A stretch of DNA of 63,453 bases, from positions 1 to 63,453 of the forward strand of contig SCOE01000034.1 of the NCBI GenBank assembly GCA_005503065.1, in the 5' to 3' direction. This DNA comes from Comamonadaceae bacterium ALPHA2B (GTDB lineage Bacteria; Pseudomonadota; Gammaproteobacteria; Burkholderiales; Burkholderiaceae_C). Shown in pieces: positions 51,233 through 61,228 of this stretch. The notes beneath the pieces are model-generated. The model did no database searches. It had not been told where the DNA came from and saw only the letters and a list, made by a program, of their open reading frames with translations. Numbering within the stretch: the stretch's first letter is position 1; every line of letters starts with the position of its first letter. The position numbers and the translations under genes are program-made.

Positions 51233-52411
51233 TCAGCGCAGCTTCAGCGTGGACAGACCGACCAGGCACAGCAGCATGGTGATGATCCAGAAGCGCACGA
51301 CCACCTGGGTCTCGCGCCAGCCGCTCTTCTCGAAGTGGTGGTGCAAGGGTGCCATCTTCAGCACGCGCCGGCCCTCGCCGTAACGCTTCTTCGTGTATTT
51401 GAAGTAACTGACCTGTGCCATCACCGAGATGGCCTCGACCACGAAGATGCCGCCCATCACGAAGAACACGATCTCCTGGCGCACGATGATGGCGATGGTG
51501 CCCAGCGCGCCGCCCAGCGCCAGCGCGCCCACGTCGCCCATGAACACCTGCGCCGGGTGCGTGTTGAACCACAGGAAGGCCAGGCCGGCGCCGGCCATGG
51601 CCGAGCAGAACACCAGCAGTTCGCCCGATCCCGGGATGTGCGGGAACAGCAGGTAGCGCGCGTAGACCGAACTGCCGGTGACATAGGCGAACACGCCCAG
51701 CGCCGAGCCGACCATCACCACCGGCATGATCGCCAGTCCGTCCAGCCCGTCGGTGAGGTTGACGGCGTTGCTGGCGCCCACGATCACCAGGTAAGTGAGG
51801 ATGACGAAGCCGATGCCGCCCAGCGGATAGCTCACTTCCTTGAAGAAGGGCACGATGAGGTTGATCTTGGGCGGGAAGTCCAGCGCGAAGCCCGAGCGCA
51901 CCCAGTTGACGAACAGCTCCATCACCCGCCAGTTCGAGCTCTCGGAGATGCTGAAGAGCAGATAGAAGGCGGCGACCAGGCCGACGATCGACTGCCACAT
52001 GTACTTCTCGCGTGAGCGCATGCCTTCGGGATCCTTGCGCACCACCTTGCGCCAGTCGTCCACCCAGCCGATGGCGCCGAAGCCCAGCGTGACCCACAGC
52101 ACGATCCAGACGAAGCGGTTCGACAGGTCGAACCACAGCAGCGTGGCGAAGGCGATCGAGAACAGCACGAGCACGCCGCCCATGGTGGGCGTGCCGCTCT
52201 TCGTCAGGTGCGTCTCCATGCCGTAGCCGCGCACCGGCTGGCCGATCTTGAGCGCAGTGAGCCGGCGGATCGCATAGGGCCCCACCGCCAGCCCGATCAG
52301 CAGCGCCGTGAGCGCCGCCATCAGGGCACGGAAGGTGAGGTACTGGAACACGCGCAAAAACCCGAACTCGGGCGAGAGCGTCTGCAGCCATTGGGCCAGG
52401 CTCATCAGCAT
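51233..52411 (-). CDS. mraY: Phospho-N-acetylmuramoyl-pentapeptide transferase MraY
   Basis: A 392-residue polytopic transferase forming lipid [15 protein letters not shown] near residue 70, [16 protein letters not shown] and the HHHFEKSGW loop at the C-terminus are conserved. An alternative start two codons downstream is possible. It sits between murF (15 nt) and murD (4 nt). Confidence 0.96.
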   Translation of the reverse strand: MLMSLAQWLQTLSPEFGFLRVFQYLTFRALMAALTALLIGLAVGPYAIRRLTALKIGQPVRGYGMETHLTKSGTPTMGGVLVLFSIAFATLLWFDLSNRFVWIVLWVTLGFGAIGWVDDWRKVVRKDPEGMRSREKYMWQSIVGLVAAFYLLFSISESSNWRVMELFVNWVRSGFALDFPPKINLIVPFFKEVSYPLGGIGFVILTYLVIVGASNAVNLTDGLDGLAIMPVVMVGSALGVFAYVTGSSVYARYLLFPHIPGSGELLVFCSAMAGAGLAFLWFNTHPAQVFMGDVGALALGGALGTIAIIVRQEIVFFVMGGIFVVEAISVMAQVSYFKYTKKRYGEGRRVLKMAPLHHHFEKSGWRETQVVVRFWIITMLLCLVGLSTLKLR

Positions 52412-52426
52412 GTGGGCGCGCCGTCG

Positions 52427-53875
52427 TCATGCAGCATGGCCGGCCTCCTTCTGTTCTTGTGGTAGCGGCGCGAGCTGGGCGGTCACGGACTGCACGACGC
52501 GCTCCATCTTCATGAAGCGCGAGCCCTTGACCACCAGGCTGGCGGTGGTGGGCAGGCGCGCGAGCACCGCGGCATTGAGCGCCTCGATGCTGTCGAAATG
52601 CCGTCCCTCGGACGACGGGCTGCCGGCGTTGAAGACGTCGACCGCGTGCGGTGTCGCATCGCCCAGCGCGTAGAGGGCATCGAGCCCGCGGATGCGCGCC
52701 CAGTCACCCACCTCGGCATGGAAGCGAGGGCCCTGGTCGCCCACCTCGCCCATGTCGCCGAGCACCAGCAGGCGCGGTGCCGGCAGTTCGGCCAGCACGT
52801 CGATGGCGGCGCGAACCGAGTCGGGGTTGGCGTTGTAGGTGTCGTCGACCAGGGTGAGCGGCCCCATCCCGGCGCGTGCGAACTGCTGGCTGCGCGAACG
52901 GCCCTTGACCGGCTCGAAGGCCGAGAGGCCGCGCCCGATCTCGTCGAGCGAGACGCCCGCGGCCATGGCACAGGCGACCACCGCGAGCGCGTTGTGCACG
53001 TTGTGGCGGCCGGCGATGCGCAGCCGTGCCTGCACGTTGCCGATGGGGGTACGGGCCTCGAACTGCCACGCATCGCCCTGCCACTCGGCGGACGCCAGCG
53101 CCACGTCCGCTTCGGGCGAGCTGCCGAAGCTGATGCAGCGGCGCGGCCCGCCTTCGCGCGCCTGCTCTTCCCACAGCGTGGCGTAGGCATCGCCGTGCGG
53201 GAAGACGGCCGTGCCGGTCTCGGGCAGCGCGACGAACACGGAGCCGTTCTCGCGGGCCACGGCCTCGACCGTGGCCATGAACTCCTGGTGCTCGCGCTGG
53301 GCGTTGTTGACCAGGGCGATGGTGGGCTGCGCCATCGCCGCCAGGCGGGCGATCTCGCCGGGGTGGTTCATGCCGAGCTCGACGACCGCCAGGCTGTGCT
53401 GGGCGCGCAGGCGCAGCAGGGTCAGCGGCACGCCGACTTCGTTGTTGAAATTGCCGGCCGTGGCCAGGCTGCGCTCGCCCGCGGCCGTGCGCAGCACCGA
53501 GGCGATCATCTGCGTTACGGTGGTCTTGCCGTTGCTGCCGGTCACGGCAATCAACGGCAGCTCGAACTGCGCACGCCATCCGTGGGCGATGGCGCCCAGC
53601 GCGGCCAGCGAGTCGGGCACTTCCAGCCCCGGCAAGCCGGCCTGTGCCAGGCCATGGTGCGCCACGGCAGCGACGGCGCCCCGCGCCTTGGCGTCGGCCA
53701 GGAAGTCGTTGGCATCGAAGCGCTCGCCGCGCAGTGCGACGAAGAGGTCGCCCGCGGCCAGCGTGCGCGTGTCGGTGTGAACGCGGGCAACGGGCGTGGT
53801 GCCATCGCCGACGAGGCGCGCGCCCGGCACCCAGGCCGCGGCCTGTGCCAGGGTGAACATGGCGCTGTCGCTCAT
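52427..53875 (-). CDS. murF: UDP-MurNAc-tripeptide--D-alanyl-D-alanine ligase MurF
   Basis: A 482-residue Mur ligase adding D-Ala-D-Ala. It carries VHTDTRTLAAGDLFVALRG, the P-loop GSNGKTTVTQMI, NNAQREHQEFM and VDDTYNANPDSV. The ATG at 53875 overlaps the murE stop by 4 nt. An internal ATG 15 nt downstream is a second candidate. Confidence 0.95.
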   Translation of the reverse strand: MSDSAMFTLAQAAAWVPGARLVGDGTTPVARVHTDTRTLAAGDLFVALRGERFDANDFLADAKARGAVAAVAHHGLAQAGLPGLEVPDSLAALGAIAHGWRAQFELPLIAVTGSNGKTTVTQMIASVLRTAAGERSLATAGNFNNEVGVPLTLLRLRAQHSLAVVELGMNHPGEIARLAAMAQPTIALVNNAQREHQEFMATVEAVARENGSVFVALPETGTAVFPHGDAYATLWEEQAREGGPRRCISFGSSPEADVALASAEWQGDAWQFEARTPIGNVQARLRIAGRHNVHNALAVVACAMAAGVSLDEIGRGLSAFEPVKGRSRSQQFARAGMGPLTLVDDTYNANPDSVRAAIDVLAELPAPRLLVLGDMGEVGDQGPRFHAEVGDWARIRGLDALYALGDATPHAVDVFNAGSPSSEGRHFDSIEALNAAVLARLPTTASLVVKGSRFMKMERVVQSVTAQLAPLPQEQKEAGHAA

Positions 53876-55380
53876 CCCGCCCTCCTCCGGTCGAGCGCGG
53901 CCCGGGCCTGATCGCGGTCGGAGAAGGGCGTGCGCACGCCGGCAATCTCCTGGTAGGCCTCGTGGCCCTTGCCGGCGATGAGCACCACGTCGTTTGCATC
54001 GGCCTGCGCCAGCACGTCGGCGATGGCGGCTGCGCGGTCGGGCTGCACCTGGGCCGCCTCGGGACGCGACAGGCCGCGCAGGATCTGGCTGATGATGGCG
54101 TCGGGCGACTCGCTGCGCGGGTTGTCGCTGGTGACCATCACCACGTCGGCCCGCGCCTCGGCCACCGCCGCCATCATGGGGCGCTTGATCGGGTCGCGAT
54201 CGCCGCCGCAGCCGAACACGCACCACAGCCGCCCGCCGCGCTGGTCCGCGAAGGCACGCAGGCCGGCCAGGGCCTTGTCGAGCGCGTCGGGCGTGTGGGC
54301 GTAGTCGATGACGGCCAGCGGCGCACCGTCCTCGCTGACGCGCTCCATCCGGCCGGGCACGCTGGACAGGCTGCCGCAGGCAGCCACGGCGTCGTTGAGC
54401 GAGATGCCCAACGCGCGCAGCGTGCCGATCACCCCCAGCAGGTTCGCCACGTTGTATTCGCCGATCAGGCCGGTGCTCAGGCGGGCCGGCGACATGCCAC
54501 GCTCCACCACCGTGAACTGCAGGCCTTGCGCGCCATAGCCGACGTCCTGCGCCATCAGGCGGGCCGCGCAGGCGCCGGCGGACAGCGTCCAGATGTCCAG
54601 GCCGTTGCCGGCGCCCTGGTCGAGCAGGCCCCTGACCAGCGAAGCGCCGTGCACGTCGTCGATGTTGACCACCGCCGCACGCAGGCCGGGCCAGCGGAAC
54701 AGCTCGGCCTTGGCCTGCCAGTAGGCATCCATGCTGCCGTGGTAGTCGAGGTGGTCCTGGGTGAAGTTGGTGAAGACGGCGACCGCGATGCGCGTGCCGT
54801 CGAGCCGGCGCTCGGCCAGGCCGATGGACGAGGCCTCGATCGCGCAGGCGCCGAACCCCTGCGCAACGAAATCGTGCAGGGCCTTCTGCAAGGTGACGGG
54901 GTCGGGCGTGGTGAGCCCGGTGTAGGTCAGCGCGGGCGGGACTCCAATGCCCAAAGTGCCCACCAGGGCGCATGGGGCCTGCGAGAAGCGCTCTGTTTTT
55001 GATAGCGATTCGGCCAGCCACCACGCCGTGGAAGTCTTGCCGTTGGTGCCGGTGACGGCCAGCACGTCGAGCGATTGCGAGGGCTGCTCGTAGTAGGCCG
55101 CGGCGACCGGGCCGGTCGCAGCCTTGAGTCCGGTGTAGGTGGCGATGGCTTCTCCACCGAAGGCGAAGGTGTCGACGCCCTCGTGCTCGACCAGGCAGGC
55201 GGCGGCGCCCTGCGCCAGCGCATCCGCCACGTGCCTGCGGCCGTCGGTGGCGGCACCGGGCCAGGCAATGAAGCCGTCGCCCGCGCGCACCGCACGGCTG
55301 TCGGCATGCAGCGCGCCGCGCACGCGCGCACGCAGCCAGGCGGCAGCGTCTTCGGGGGCGTGGAACTGCGTCAGCGCCAT
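53872..55380 (-). CDS. murE: UDP-MurNAc-L-Ala-D-Glu--meso-DAP ligase MurE
   Basis: A 502-residue Mur ligase. The P-loop is GTNGKTSTAWW, and DNPRSESP is the motif that selects meso-diaminopimelate rather than lysine, in line with a Gram-negative wall. Residues about 124-146 (LSKTERFSQAPCALVGTLG) are partly encoded by a dispersed repeat sitting just after the P-loop helix. The start shares one base with the ftsI stop. Confidence 0.95.
   Translation of the reverse strand: MALTQFHAPEDAAAWLRARVRGALHADSRAVRAGDGFIAWPGAATDGRRHVADALAQGAAACLVEHEGVDTFAFGGEAIATYTGLKAATGPVAAAYYEQPSQSLDVLAVTGTNGKTSTAWWLAESLSKTERFSQAPCALVGTLGIGVPPALTYTGLTTPDPVTLQKALHDFVAQGFGACAIEASSIGLAERRLDGTRIAVAVFTNFTQDHLDYHGSMDAYWQAKAELFRWPGLRAAVVNIDDVHGASLVRGLLDQGAGNGLDIWTLSAGACAARLMAQDVGYGAQGLQFTVVERGMSPARLSTGLIGEYNVANLLGVIGTLRALGISLNDAVAACGSLSSVPGRMERVSEDGAPLAVIDYAHTPDALDKALAGLRAFADQRGGRLWCVFGCGGDRDPIKRPMMAAVAEARADVVMVTSDNPRSESPDAIISQILRGLSRPEAAQVQPDRAAAIADVLAQADANDVVLIAGKGHEAYQEIAGVRTPFSDRDQARAALDRRRAG
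54944..55010. repeat. Dispersed repeat inside the murE reading frame
   Basis: On the minus strand: GCTATCAAAAACAGAGCGCT, then a GC-rich middle and a CACTTTGGGCATTGG tail. It is in frame and uses CTA, TCA and ACA codons that are rare nearby. Confidence 0.65.
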
Positions 55381-57131
55381 CAGAAGCTTTCGTCCACGCC
55401 CTGGGTGACGATGAGCGGCTTCACGGCCAGGTCCGGCGGCACGTTCATCATGCGCAACGTCTGCTGCACGACTTCGCTGAACACCGGCGCGGCAGCCAGG
55501 CCACCGAAGTAGCGGCCATCGCCGGGCTCGTCGATCATCACGCCGACGATGATGCGCGGCTTCTCGATCGGCGCCATGCCGGTGAACCAGGCGCGGTACT
55601 TGTTGCTCGCGTAGCCCTTGCCCACCTGCTTGTGCGCGGTGCCCGACTTGCCGCCGACCGAATAGCCCACGGTCTGCGCCAGCGGACCCGTGCCGCCGGG
55701 GCCGGCCGCCATCTGCAGCATGCGGCGCACCTCGAGCGCCGTGCTGGGCGAGAACACGCGCACGCCGGTCGCGACGTCGGGCGACTTGAGCATGGTCATG
55801 GGGATGAGCTGGCCGTCGTGCGCGAAGGAGGTGTACGAATGCACCATCTGGAGCAGCGAGGCCGAGATGCCGTAGCCGTACGCCATGGTGGCCTGCTCGA
55901 CCGGCTTCCAGCTCTTCCAGGGGCGCAGGCGGCCGGTGACGGCGCCGGGGAACTGGATCTGCGGCTTCTGGCCGTAACCCAGCGAGGTGAAGGTGTCCCA
56001 CATCTCCTGAGGACTCATCTTCTGCGCGATCTTCAGCGCACCGATGTTGCTGGACTTCTGGATCACGCCCTGCACCGTGAGCGCGCCGTAGTTGTGCGTG
56101 TCGCTGATGGTGAAGCCGCCCAGCTGGTAGCGGCCGGGCGAGGTCTCGATGATGGTCTGCGGCTTCACGCGGCCCGCCTCCAGCGCCATCGCGATGGTGA
56201 TGGGCTTCATCGTCGAGCCGGGCTCGAAGACGTCGGTCAGCGCACGGTTGCGCAGCTGCTCGCCGGTGAGGTTCTGCCGCTTGTCGGGCACGTAGCTCGG
56301 GTAGTTGGCCAGCGCCAGCAGCTCGCCGGTGACCGCATCGAGCACCACCACGCTGCCCGCCTTGGCCTTGCGCGCCGTGACGGCGTCGCGCAGCTTCTGG
56401 TAGGCGAAGAACTGCACCTTGCTGTCGATGGACAGCTGGATGTCCTTGCCGTCGACGGGCGGGATCTGCTCGCCCACGCCCTCGATCACGCGGCCCAGCC
56501 GGTCCTTGATGACGCGCTGCGAGCCGGCCTTGCCGCCCAGCGCCTTGTCGAAGGCCAGCTCGATGCCTTCCTGTCCGTGGTCTTCCACGTTGGTGAAGCC
56601 GACCACGTGCGCGGCGGACTCGCCTTCGGGGTACTGGCGCTTGTACTCGCGCGTCTGGTACAGGCCCTTGATGCCCAGCGCAGCGATCTGCTTGGCGATC
56701 GGCTCGTCGACCTGGCGCTGGATCCAGACGAAGGTCTTGTCCTCGTCGGCCAGCTTCTTGTCCAGGTCCTTCTGGGGCATGCCCAGCAGCTTGGCGACCT
56801 GGCGCAGCTTGGCCGTGGTCTCGGGGTTGCCGCGCTCGATGTCCTCGGGAATGGCCCACACGCTGGGCGCGATCACGCTCGAGGCGAGGATCAGGCCGTT
56901 GCGGTCGAGGATGCGGCCGCGGTTGGCCGGCAACTCCAGCGTGCGCTCGAAGCGCACCGTGCCCTGGCGCTGGAAGAAGTCGTTGCCGATCACCTGCACG
57001 TAGACCGCACGCCCGGCCAGCACGCAGAAGCCGAAGCCGATGGCCGCGACGATGAACTTGCTGCGCCAGACGGGTGTCTTGCTCGCCAGCAGCGGCGAGG
57101 TGGTGTAGCGCACGCTGCGGCCGGCGCTCAT
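55380..57131 (-). CDS. ftsI: Divisome transpeptidase FtsI (PBP3)
   Basis: A 583-residue class B penicillin-binding protein. The membrane anchor is at about residues 25-47, followed by a pedestal and the transpeptidase domain with Ser306 in GSTMK, the SSN motif at 360-362 and KSGT at 495-498. It crosslinks septal peptidoglycan with FtsW. It overlaps ftsL by 4 nt. Confidence 0.97.
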   Translation of the reverse strand: MSAGRSVRYTTSPLLASKTPVWRSKFIVAAIGFGFCVLAGRAVYVQVIGNDFFQRQGTVRFERTLELPANRGRILDRNGLILASSVIAPSVWAIPEDIERGNPETTAKLRQVAKLLGMPQKDLDKKLADEDKTFVWIQRQVDEPIAKQIAALGIKGLYQTREYKRQYPEGESAAHVVGFTNVEDHGQEGIELAFDKALGGKAGSQRVIKDRLGRVIEGVGEQIPPVDGKDIQLSIDSKVQFFAYQKLRDAVTARKAKAGSVVVLDAVTGELLALANYPSYVPDKRQNLTGEQLRNRALTDVFEPGSTMKPITIAMALEAGRVKPQTIIETSPGRYQLGGFTISDTHNYGALTVQGVIQKSSNIGALKIAQKMSPQEMWDTFTSLGYGQKPQIQFPGAVTGRLRPWKSWKPVEQATMAYGYGISASLLQMVHSYTSFAHDGQLIPMTMLKSPDVATGVRVFSPSTALEVRRMLQMAAGPGGTGPLAQTVGYSVGGKSGTAHKQVGKGYASNKYRAWFTGMAPIEKPRIIVGVMIDEPGDGRYFGGLAAAPVFSEVVQQTLRMMNVPPDLAVKPLIVTQGVDESF

Positions 57132-57493
57132 CGCGTCCTCCCCGAGGCGGCGGCCGGGCGCGCGCCGGCCGCCCCGGTGGCGGCAGGCGCGGCGGGCGGC
57201 GCCGGCGGCACGGCCGGGATCACGCTGCCGTCGGGCCGCACGTAGAGCGTCATCGCCGGTGTGGTGGTCCGCATCTTGATCTGCTCCTTGGCCAGGCGCT
57301 CGACGCGCAGGGGCGTGGCCTGCGCACGCTTCTCGACCTGCAGGCGCTCGAACTCGGTCTCGAGCACACGCGCCTCGCTCTGCGCCTTGTAGTACTGCGT
57401 GTAGAGCTGGCGCGACTGGTACTGCGTGTGCACCAGGAACATGGCGGTGCCGAGCACGGCCAGCAACAGCAGCAGATTGAGGCGGGTGATCAT
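57128..57493 (-). CDS. ftsL: Cell division protein FtsL
   Basis: A 121-residue bitopic protein with an N-terminal helix ([21 protein letters not shown]) and a leucine-zipper-like coiled coil, ending in an Ala/Pro-rich tail. It overlaps rsmH upstream and ftsI downstream by 4 nt each. Position and topology make the call, since FtsL sequences are poorly conserved. Confidence 0.92.
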   Translation of the reverse strand: MITRLNLLLLLAVLGTAMFLVHTQYQSRQLYTQYYKAQSEARVLETEFERLQVEKRAQATPLRVERLAKEQIKMRTTTPAMTLYVRPDGSVIPAVPPAPPAAPAATGAAGARPAAASGRTR

Positions 57494-58446
57494 CGGACGC
57501 CTCCGGCCGGTTCGGCCTCGGTGCGCTCGGCCACCCGCAGGATGGCGCTGCGTGCGCGCGGGTTGGCCTGGACCTCGGCTTCCGAGGGCTTGATGCGGCC
57601 TACGGCGCGCAGCTTCATGGCCTTGGGCGCGGCGAACGGCGCGCGCCGGTCGTAGACCTCGCGTGAATGCGTGGCGATGAACTGCTTGACGATGCGGTCT
57701 TCCAGCGAGTGGAAGCTGATCACCGCCAGCCGGCCTCCGGGTTGCAGCACGGTCAGGCTCGCCTCTAGCGCCTGTTGCAGCTCTTCAAGCTCGGCGTTGA
57801 TGAAAATCCGAAGAGCCTGAAATGTGCGCGTTGCAGGGTTCTGGCCCGGCTCGCGGGTTTTGACCGTGCCAGCCACGAGCTCGGCCAGTTCGGCGGTGGT
57901 TGAAATTGGGCCCCGTTCCTGTCGGCGAGCAGCAATCGCCTTTGCAATCTGAACAGCAAACCGTTCTTCGCCATAGTCACGAATCACCTCTGCAATCTGC
58001 TGTGGTTCGGCCGTTGCCAGCCAGTCGGCCACGCTCTGGCCGCGCGTGGTGTCCATGCGCATGTCCAGCGGGCCGTCGAAACGAAAAGAAAAACCCCGTG
58101 CGGGGTTGTCGATCTGCGGGGAGCTGACGCCGAGGTCCATCAGGACGCCGGCCACGCTGCCCGGTGGCAGCGCCCCCAGCGCCGCGAAGCCCTCGTGCCG
58201 GATGGAAAAACGCGCATCGGGGATGCGCGCTGCTTCGGCCACCGCTTCCGCGTCCTTGTCGAACGCGATCAGCCGGCCCTCGGGCGCCAGCCTCGACAGC
58301 AGCAGCCGCGCATGCCCGCCGCGGCCGAAGGTCGCATCCACGAAGGTACCCAGGCGTCCGCCCGCGGGCGCGTTCGGCGCAGCGGCGAGGACGGCGTCGA
58401 CCGTCTCGTTCAGCAGCACGGTCGTATGGGTCAGAGGAAGACTCAA
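57490..58446 (-). CDS. rsmH: 16S rRNA (cytosine-1402-N4)-methyltransferase RsmH (MraW)
   Basis: A 318-residue SAM methyltransferase acting on C1402 of 16S r[19 protein letters not shown] is motif [14 protein letters not shown] follows, and [17 protein letters not shown] is the signature. The codons of roughly 57800-58010 (ATT, TAT, GTT, GCT, GCA, CGA) differ sharply from the GC-ending codons on either side. This suggests an imported internal segment, although the protein remains intact. Confidence 0.96.
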   Translation of the reverse strand: MSLPLTHTTVLLNETVDAVLAAAPNAPAGGRLGTFVDATFGRGGHARLLLSRLAPEGRLIAFDKDAEAVAEAARIPDARFSIRHEGFAALGALPPGSVAGVLMDLGVSSPQIDNPARGFSFRFDGPLDMRMDTTRGQSVADWLATAEPQQIAEVIRDYGEERFAVQIAKAIAARRQERGPISTTAELAELVAGTVKTREPGQNPATRTFQALRIFINAELEELQQALEASLTVLQPGGRLAVISFHSLEDRIVKQFIATHSREVYDRRAPFAAPKAMKLRAVGRIKPSEAEVQANPRARSAILRVAERTEAEPAGGVR

Positions 58447-58458
58447 GCTCGGACCCCA

Positions 58459-58887
58459 TCAGAACGCGAGGTCCTGCAGCGCCTGGGGGTCCATGGCCGC
58501 AAGGGCCTCGGCTTCCTTGGCGTCGTGCGTGGCCTTGTCCCACAGCTCGAAATGCGTGCCCATGCCCAGAAGCAGCGTCTCGCGCGCGATGTTGGCGGCG
58601 GTGCGCAATTCGGGCGACACCAGCACGCGGCCGGTGCCGTCCATCTCGACATCCATGGCATTGCCCAGGAACAGGCGCTTGTACCACTGGGCGTTCATGG
58701 GCAGCGCTGCGATCCTGTCGCGGAACTTCTCCCATTCGGGACGCGGGAAGATCATCAGGCAGCCGTGGGGGTGGCGCGTGATCGTCAGCTGGCCACCGGC
58801 CGTCGCGAGCAGGACGTCACGATGCCGGGTCGGCACGGACAGCCGACCCTTGGCATCCAGACTCAGCGATGAAGCGCCCTGAAACAC
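58459..58887 (-). CDS. mraZ: Transcriptional regulator MraZ
   Basis: A 142-residue double-AbrB-type DNA-binding protein with two DKGRL-like half motifs ([15 protein letters not shown] and [14 protein letters not shown]). I chose the GTG at 58887 because relatives begin with FQGAS or similar; the longer frame runs into the operator. It heads the dcw cluster and probably represses its own promoter through the four repeats at 58941-58974. Confidence 0.93.
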   Translation of the reverse strand: MFQGASSLSLDAKGRLSVPTRHRDVLLATAGGQLTITRHPHGCLMIFPRPEWEKFRDRIAALPMNAQWYKRLFLGNAMDVEMDGTGRVLVSPELRTAANIARETLLLGMGTHFELWDKATHDAKEAEALAAMDPQALQDLAF

Positions 58888-58940
58888 GACCAAGAAACCC
58901 CGATTCGGCAGTTGCCGGGCCCCGGGACGGGGTTTGCCGA

Positions 58941-58974
58941 CACTTTTTCCCACTTAACTGCACTTTTTTGCACT
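58941..58974 (-). promoter_or_regulatory. MraZ operator: four direct repeats at exact 10-bp spacing
   Basis: CACT begins at 58941, 58951, 58961 and 58971 on the plus strand (AGTG on the minus strand), each followed by an A/T-rich stretch. Regular repeats with a 10-bp period upstream of mraZ are the known kind of MraZ site. The most upstream copy overlaps the -10 hexamer. Confidence 0.8.
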
Positions 58975-58999
58975 GTAGCAGGAAACGACTGCTGCACAA
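58972..58999 (-). promoter_or_regulatory. dcw cluster promoter Pmra
   Basis: On the minus strand TTGTGC (58999-58994), a 16-bp spacer and TACAGT (58977-58972). The transcription start would fall among the MraZ repeats, consistent with autorepression. Confidence 0.6.
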
Positions 59000-59031
59000 C
59001 GGGTGCGCCGCGCTATTTTTGTAATGGAATC

Positions 59032-59079
59032 AACGACTTAGCGAGGATTTCGCCAGAAGAATTCGAGCGAAAAGTCGTT
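59032..59079 (-). other. Inverted repeat downstream of hslU
   Basis: AACGACTT (59032-59039) and AAGTCGTT (59072-59079) are perfect 8-bp inverted arms 32 bp apart in the hslU 3' region. It may end the hslVU transcript. No T-run is visible. Confidence 0.35.
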
Positions 59080-59145
59080 TGAAAGTAAGCACTTAGCCGA
59101 CGCACTGAAAGTGATGCTTCAAACGCGCCGGCCGAATTGCAGATG

Positions 59146-60471
59146 TCAGAGGATGAAGCGCGAGAGGTCTTCGTCGTGACTTACTTCCGACAGCCGCGCG
59201 TCGACGTAAGCGGCGTCGATGCGCACGCTTTGCCCCTCCAGGCGGGCGGCATCGAAGCTCACTTCGTCCAGGAGACGCTCCATCACCGTGGACAGCCGCC
59301 GCGCCCCGATGTTCTCGGTCCGCTCGTTGACGTCGAACGCGATGCTGGCCAGGCGCGTGATGCCGTCGGGCGTGAATTCCAGTGTCACGCCTTCGGTCGC
59401 CAGGAGCGCCTGGTACTGCTTCACGAGCGAGGCGCGCGTCTGCGTCAGGATGCTCTCGAAATCGGCGATCGACAACGACTGCAGCTCGACGCGGATCGGG
59501 AAGCGCCCCTGCAGTTCGGGAATGAGGTCGCTGGGCTTGCTCAGGTGGAAGGCGCCGCTGGCGATGAAGAGGATGTGGTCGGTGCGCACCACGCCGTACT
59601 TGGTGGTGACGGCCGTGCCCTCGACCAGCGGCAGCAGGTCGCGCTGGACGCCCTGGCGCGATACGTCGGCGCCCTGTGCCTCGCTGCGCGTGGCCACCTT
59701 GTCGATCTCGTCGATGAAAACGATGCCGTTCTGCTCGGCGTTGGCGATGGCCTGGGCGCGCACGTCGTCCTCGTTGAGCAGCTTGCCCGCCTCCTCGTCG
59801 GTCAGCAGCCGCAGCGCCTCGGCGATCTTGAGCTTGCGGGTCTTGCGCTTGCCCTGGCCGAACTGGCTGAACATGCCCTTGAGCTGCTCGGTCATCTCCT
59901 CCATGCCGGCCGGGCCCATGATCTCCAGCGGCGCGCGAACGTCGGCGACCTCGATCTCGATCTCCTTGTCGTCGAGCTGCTTCTCGCGCAGCTTCTTGCG
60001 GAAGGCCTGGCGCGTGGCGTTGGCGCTGTCGCCGGTGGCACGGCCTTCGGCGTCGCGCGCCGCGGGCAGCAGCACGTCGAGGATGCGCTCCTCGGCCGCG
60101 TCCTCGGCGCGCATGCGCACCTTGGCGCTCTCGGCTTCGCGGGTCTGCTTGACCGAGATCTCGGCCAGGTCGCGGATGATCGAATCGACGTCCTTGCCGA
60201 CGTAGCCGACCTCGGTGAACTTGGTGGCCTCGACCTTGATGAAAGGCGCATCGGCCAGGCGGGCCAGCCGCCGGGCGATCTCGGTCTTGCCCACGCCGGT
60301 CGGGCCGATCATGAGGATGTTCTTGGGGGTGATCTCGTGGCGCAGCTTCTCGTCGACCTGCTGGCGGCGCCAGCGGTTGCGCAGCGCGATGGCCACGGCG
60401 CGCTTGGCCTGCGGCTGCCCGACGATGTGGTTGTCGAGTTCGGAGACGATCTCTTGCGGGGTCATGGACAT
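59146..60471 (-). CDS. hslU: ATP-dependent protease ATPase subunit HslU
   Basis: A 441-residue AAA+ unfoldase. The Walker A is GPTGVGKTE, Walker B FIDEIDK and the pore loop region GYVGKDVDS. An I-domain lies between the Walker motifs. It pairs with HslV upstream (145-nt gap containing palindromic repeats). The C-terminus SRFIL fits the family's role of docking into HslV. Confidence 0.97.
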   Translation of the reverse strand: MSMTPQEIVSELDNHIVGQPQAKRAVAIALRNRWRRQQVDEKLRHEITPKNILMIGPTGVGKTEIARRLARLADAPFIKVEATKFTEVGYVGKDVDSIIRDLAEISVKQTREAESAKVRMRAEDAAEERILDVLLPAARDAEGRATGDSANATRQAFRKKLREKQLDDKEIEIEVADVRAPLEIMGPAGMEEMTEQLKGMFSQFGQGKRKTRKLKIAEALRLLTDEEAGKLLNEDDVRAQAIANAEQNGIVFIDEIDKVATRSEAQGADVSRQGVQRDLLPLVEGTAVTTKYGVVRTDHILFIASGAFHLSKPSDLIPELQGRFPIRVELQSLSIADFESILTQTRASLVKQYQALLATEGVTLEFTPDGITRLASIAFDVNERTENIGARRLSTVMERLLDEVSFDAARLEGQSVRIDAAYVDARLSEVSHDEDLSRFIL

Positions 60472-60492
60472 GGTTGTGGGCTGTCAATGGCT

Positions 60493-60600
60493 GGGAAGGG
60501 GGTGGCGTGCCCATGCCAGGGCACCCGCGGAACTGGCTTTGCCAGGCCGCTGGGTGCGCCCCCTTCCCGCGTGCGGATGAAGGGGGAGCCGCAAAGCGGC
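60493..60600. repeat. Nested palindromic repeats between hslV and hslU
   Basis: GGGAAGGGGG (60493-60502) pairs with CCCCCTTCCC (60559-60568). Inside are GCACCC/GGGTGC and CTGGC-TTT-GCCAG. GCCGC-AAA-GCGGC follows at 60588-60600. The AGGGGGAGC...GC motif resembles the accC-prmA gap at 13852. Confidence 0.6.
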
Positions 60601-60616
60601 ATGGGGGATGCGCTCG

Positions 60617-61162
60617 TCAGAGCGTCTCTACCGTGTGGTGCATGTTGGTGTAGATGCACAGCTCGCCCGCGATCTCGAGCGACTTCTTCACCACTTCGTG
60701 CGCCGGCAGGTCCGTGTTGTCGATCAGCGCCTTGGCCGCCGACTGCGCGTAGGCGCCGCCCGAGCCGATGGCCACGATGCCCCCTTCGGGCTCCAGCACG
60801 TCGCCGTTGCCGGTGATGATGAGAGACGTGGTCGCGTCCGCCACCGCCAGCATGGCCTCGAGCCGGCGCAGCACGCGGTCGGTGCGCCAGTCCTTGGTCA
60901 GCTCGATCGCAGCGCGGGCCAGGTGGCCCTGGTGCTTCTCCAGCTTGGCCTCGAAGCGCTCGAAGAGGGTGAAGGCGTCGGCCGTGGCCCCTGCGAAGCC
61001 TGCCAGCACCTTGCCGTGGTAGAGACGGCGCACCTTGCGCGCCGACCCCTTGATGACGATGTTGCCGAGCGTGACCTGCCCGTCGCCACCGATGGCGACC
61101 TGGTCGCCCTGGGGGGTCTTGCGGCGGACGCTGACGATGGTGGTTCCGTGAAACTGTTCCAT
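60617..61162 (-). CDS. hslV: ATP-dependent protease peptidase subunit HslV
   Basis: A 181-residue N-terminal-nucleophile threonine protease. The catalytic TTIVSVRR begins at Thr7, after a six-residue MEQFHG propeptide that must be removed to expose Thr. E. coli HslV has Thr at position 2. The later [14 protein letters not shown] motif is typical. The ATG at 61162 is preferred over an upstream GTG. It is followed by hslU. Confidence 0.94.
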   Translation of the reverse strand: MEQFHGTTIVSVRRKTPQGDQVAIGGDGQVTLGNIVIKGSARKVRRLYHGKVLAGFAGATADAFTLFERFEAKLEKHQGHLARAAIELTKDWRTDRVLRRLEAMLAVADATTSLIITGNGDVLEPEGGIVAIGSGGAYAQSAAKALIDNTDLPAHEVVKKSLEIAGELCIYTNMHHTVETL

Positions 61163-61228
61163 CGGAGGCACATGGGGCCGCTCGGGGCGGTTGCAAGGGC
61201 CGGCGCCAAGGCTGGCCAGCGATGCACG

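Noticed and set aside
51225-52430. Frame overlapping mraY that starts at the murF stop (ATGA)
   Set aside because: It is in another frame over mraY, which has all family motifs; the coupled ATG is coincidental.
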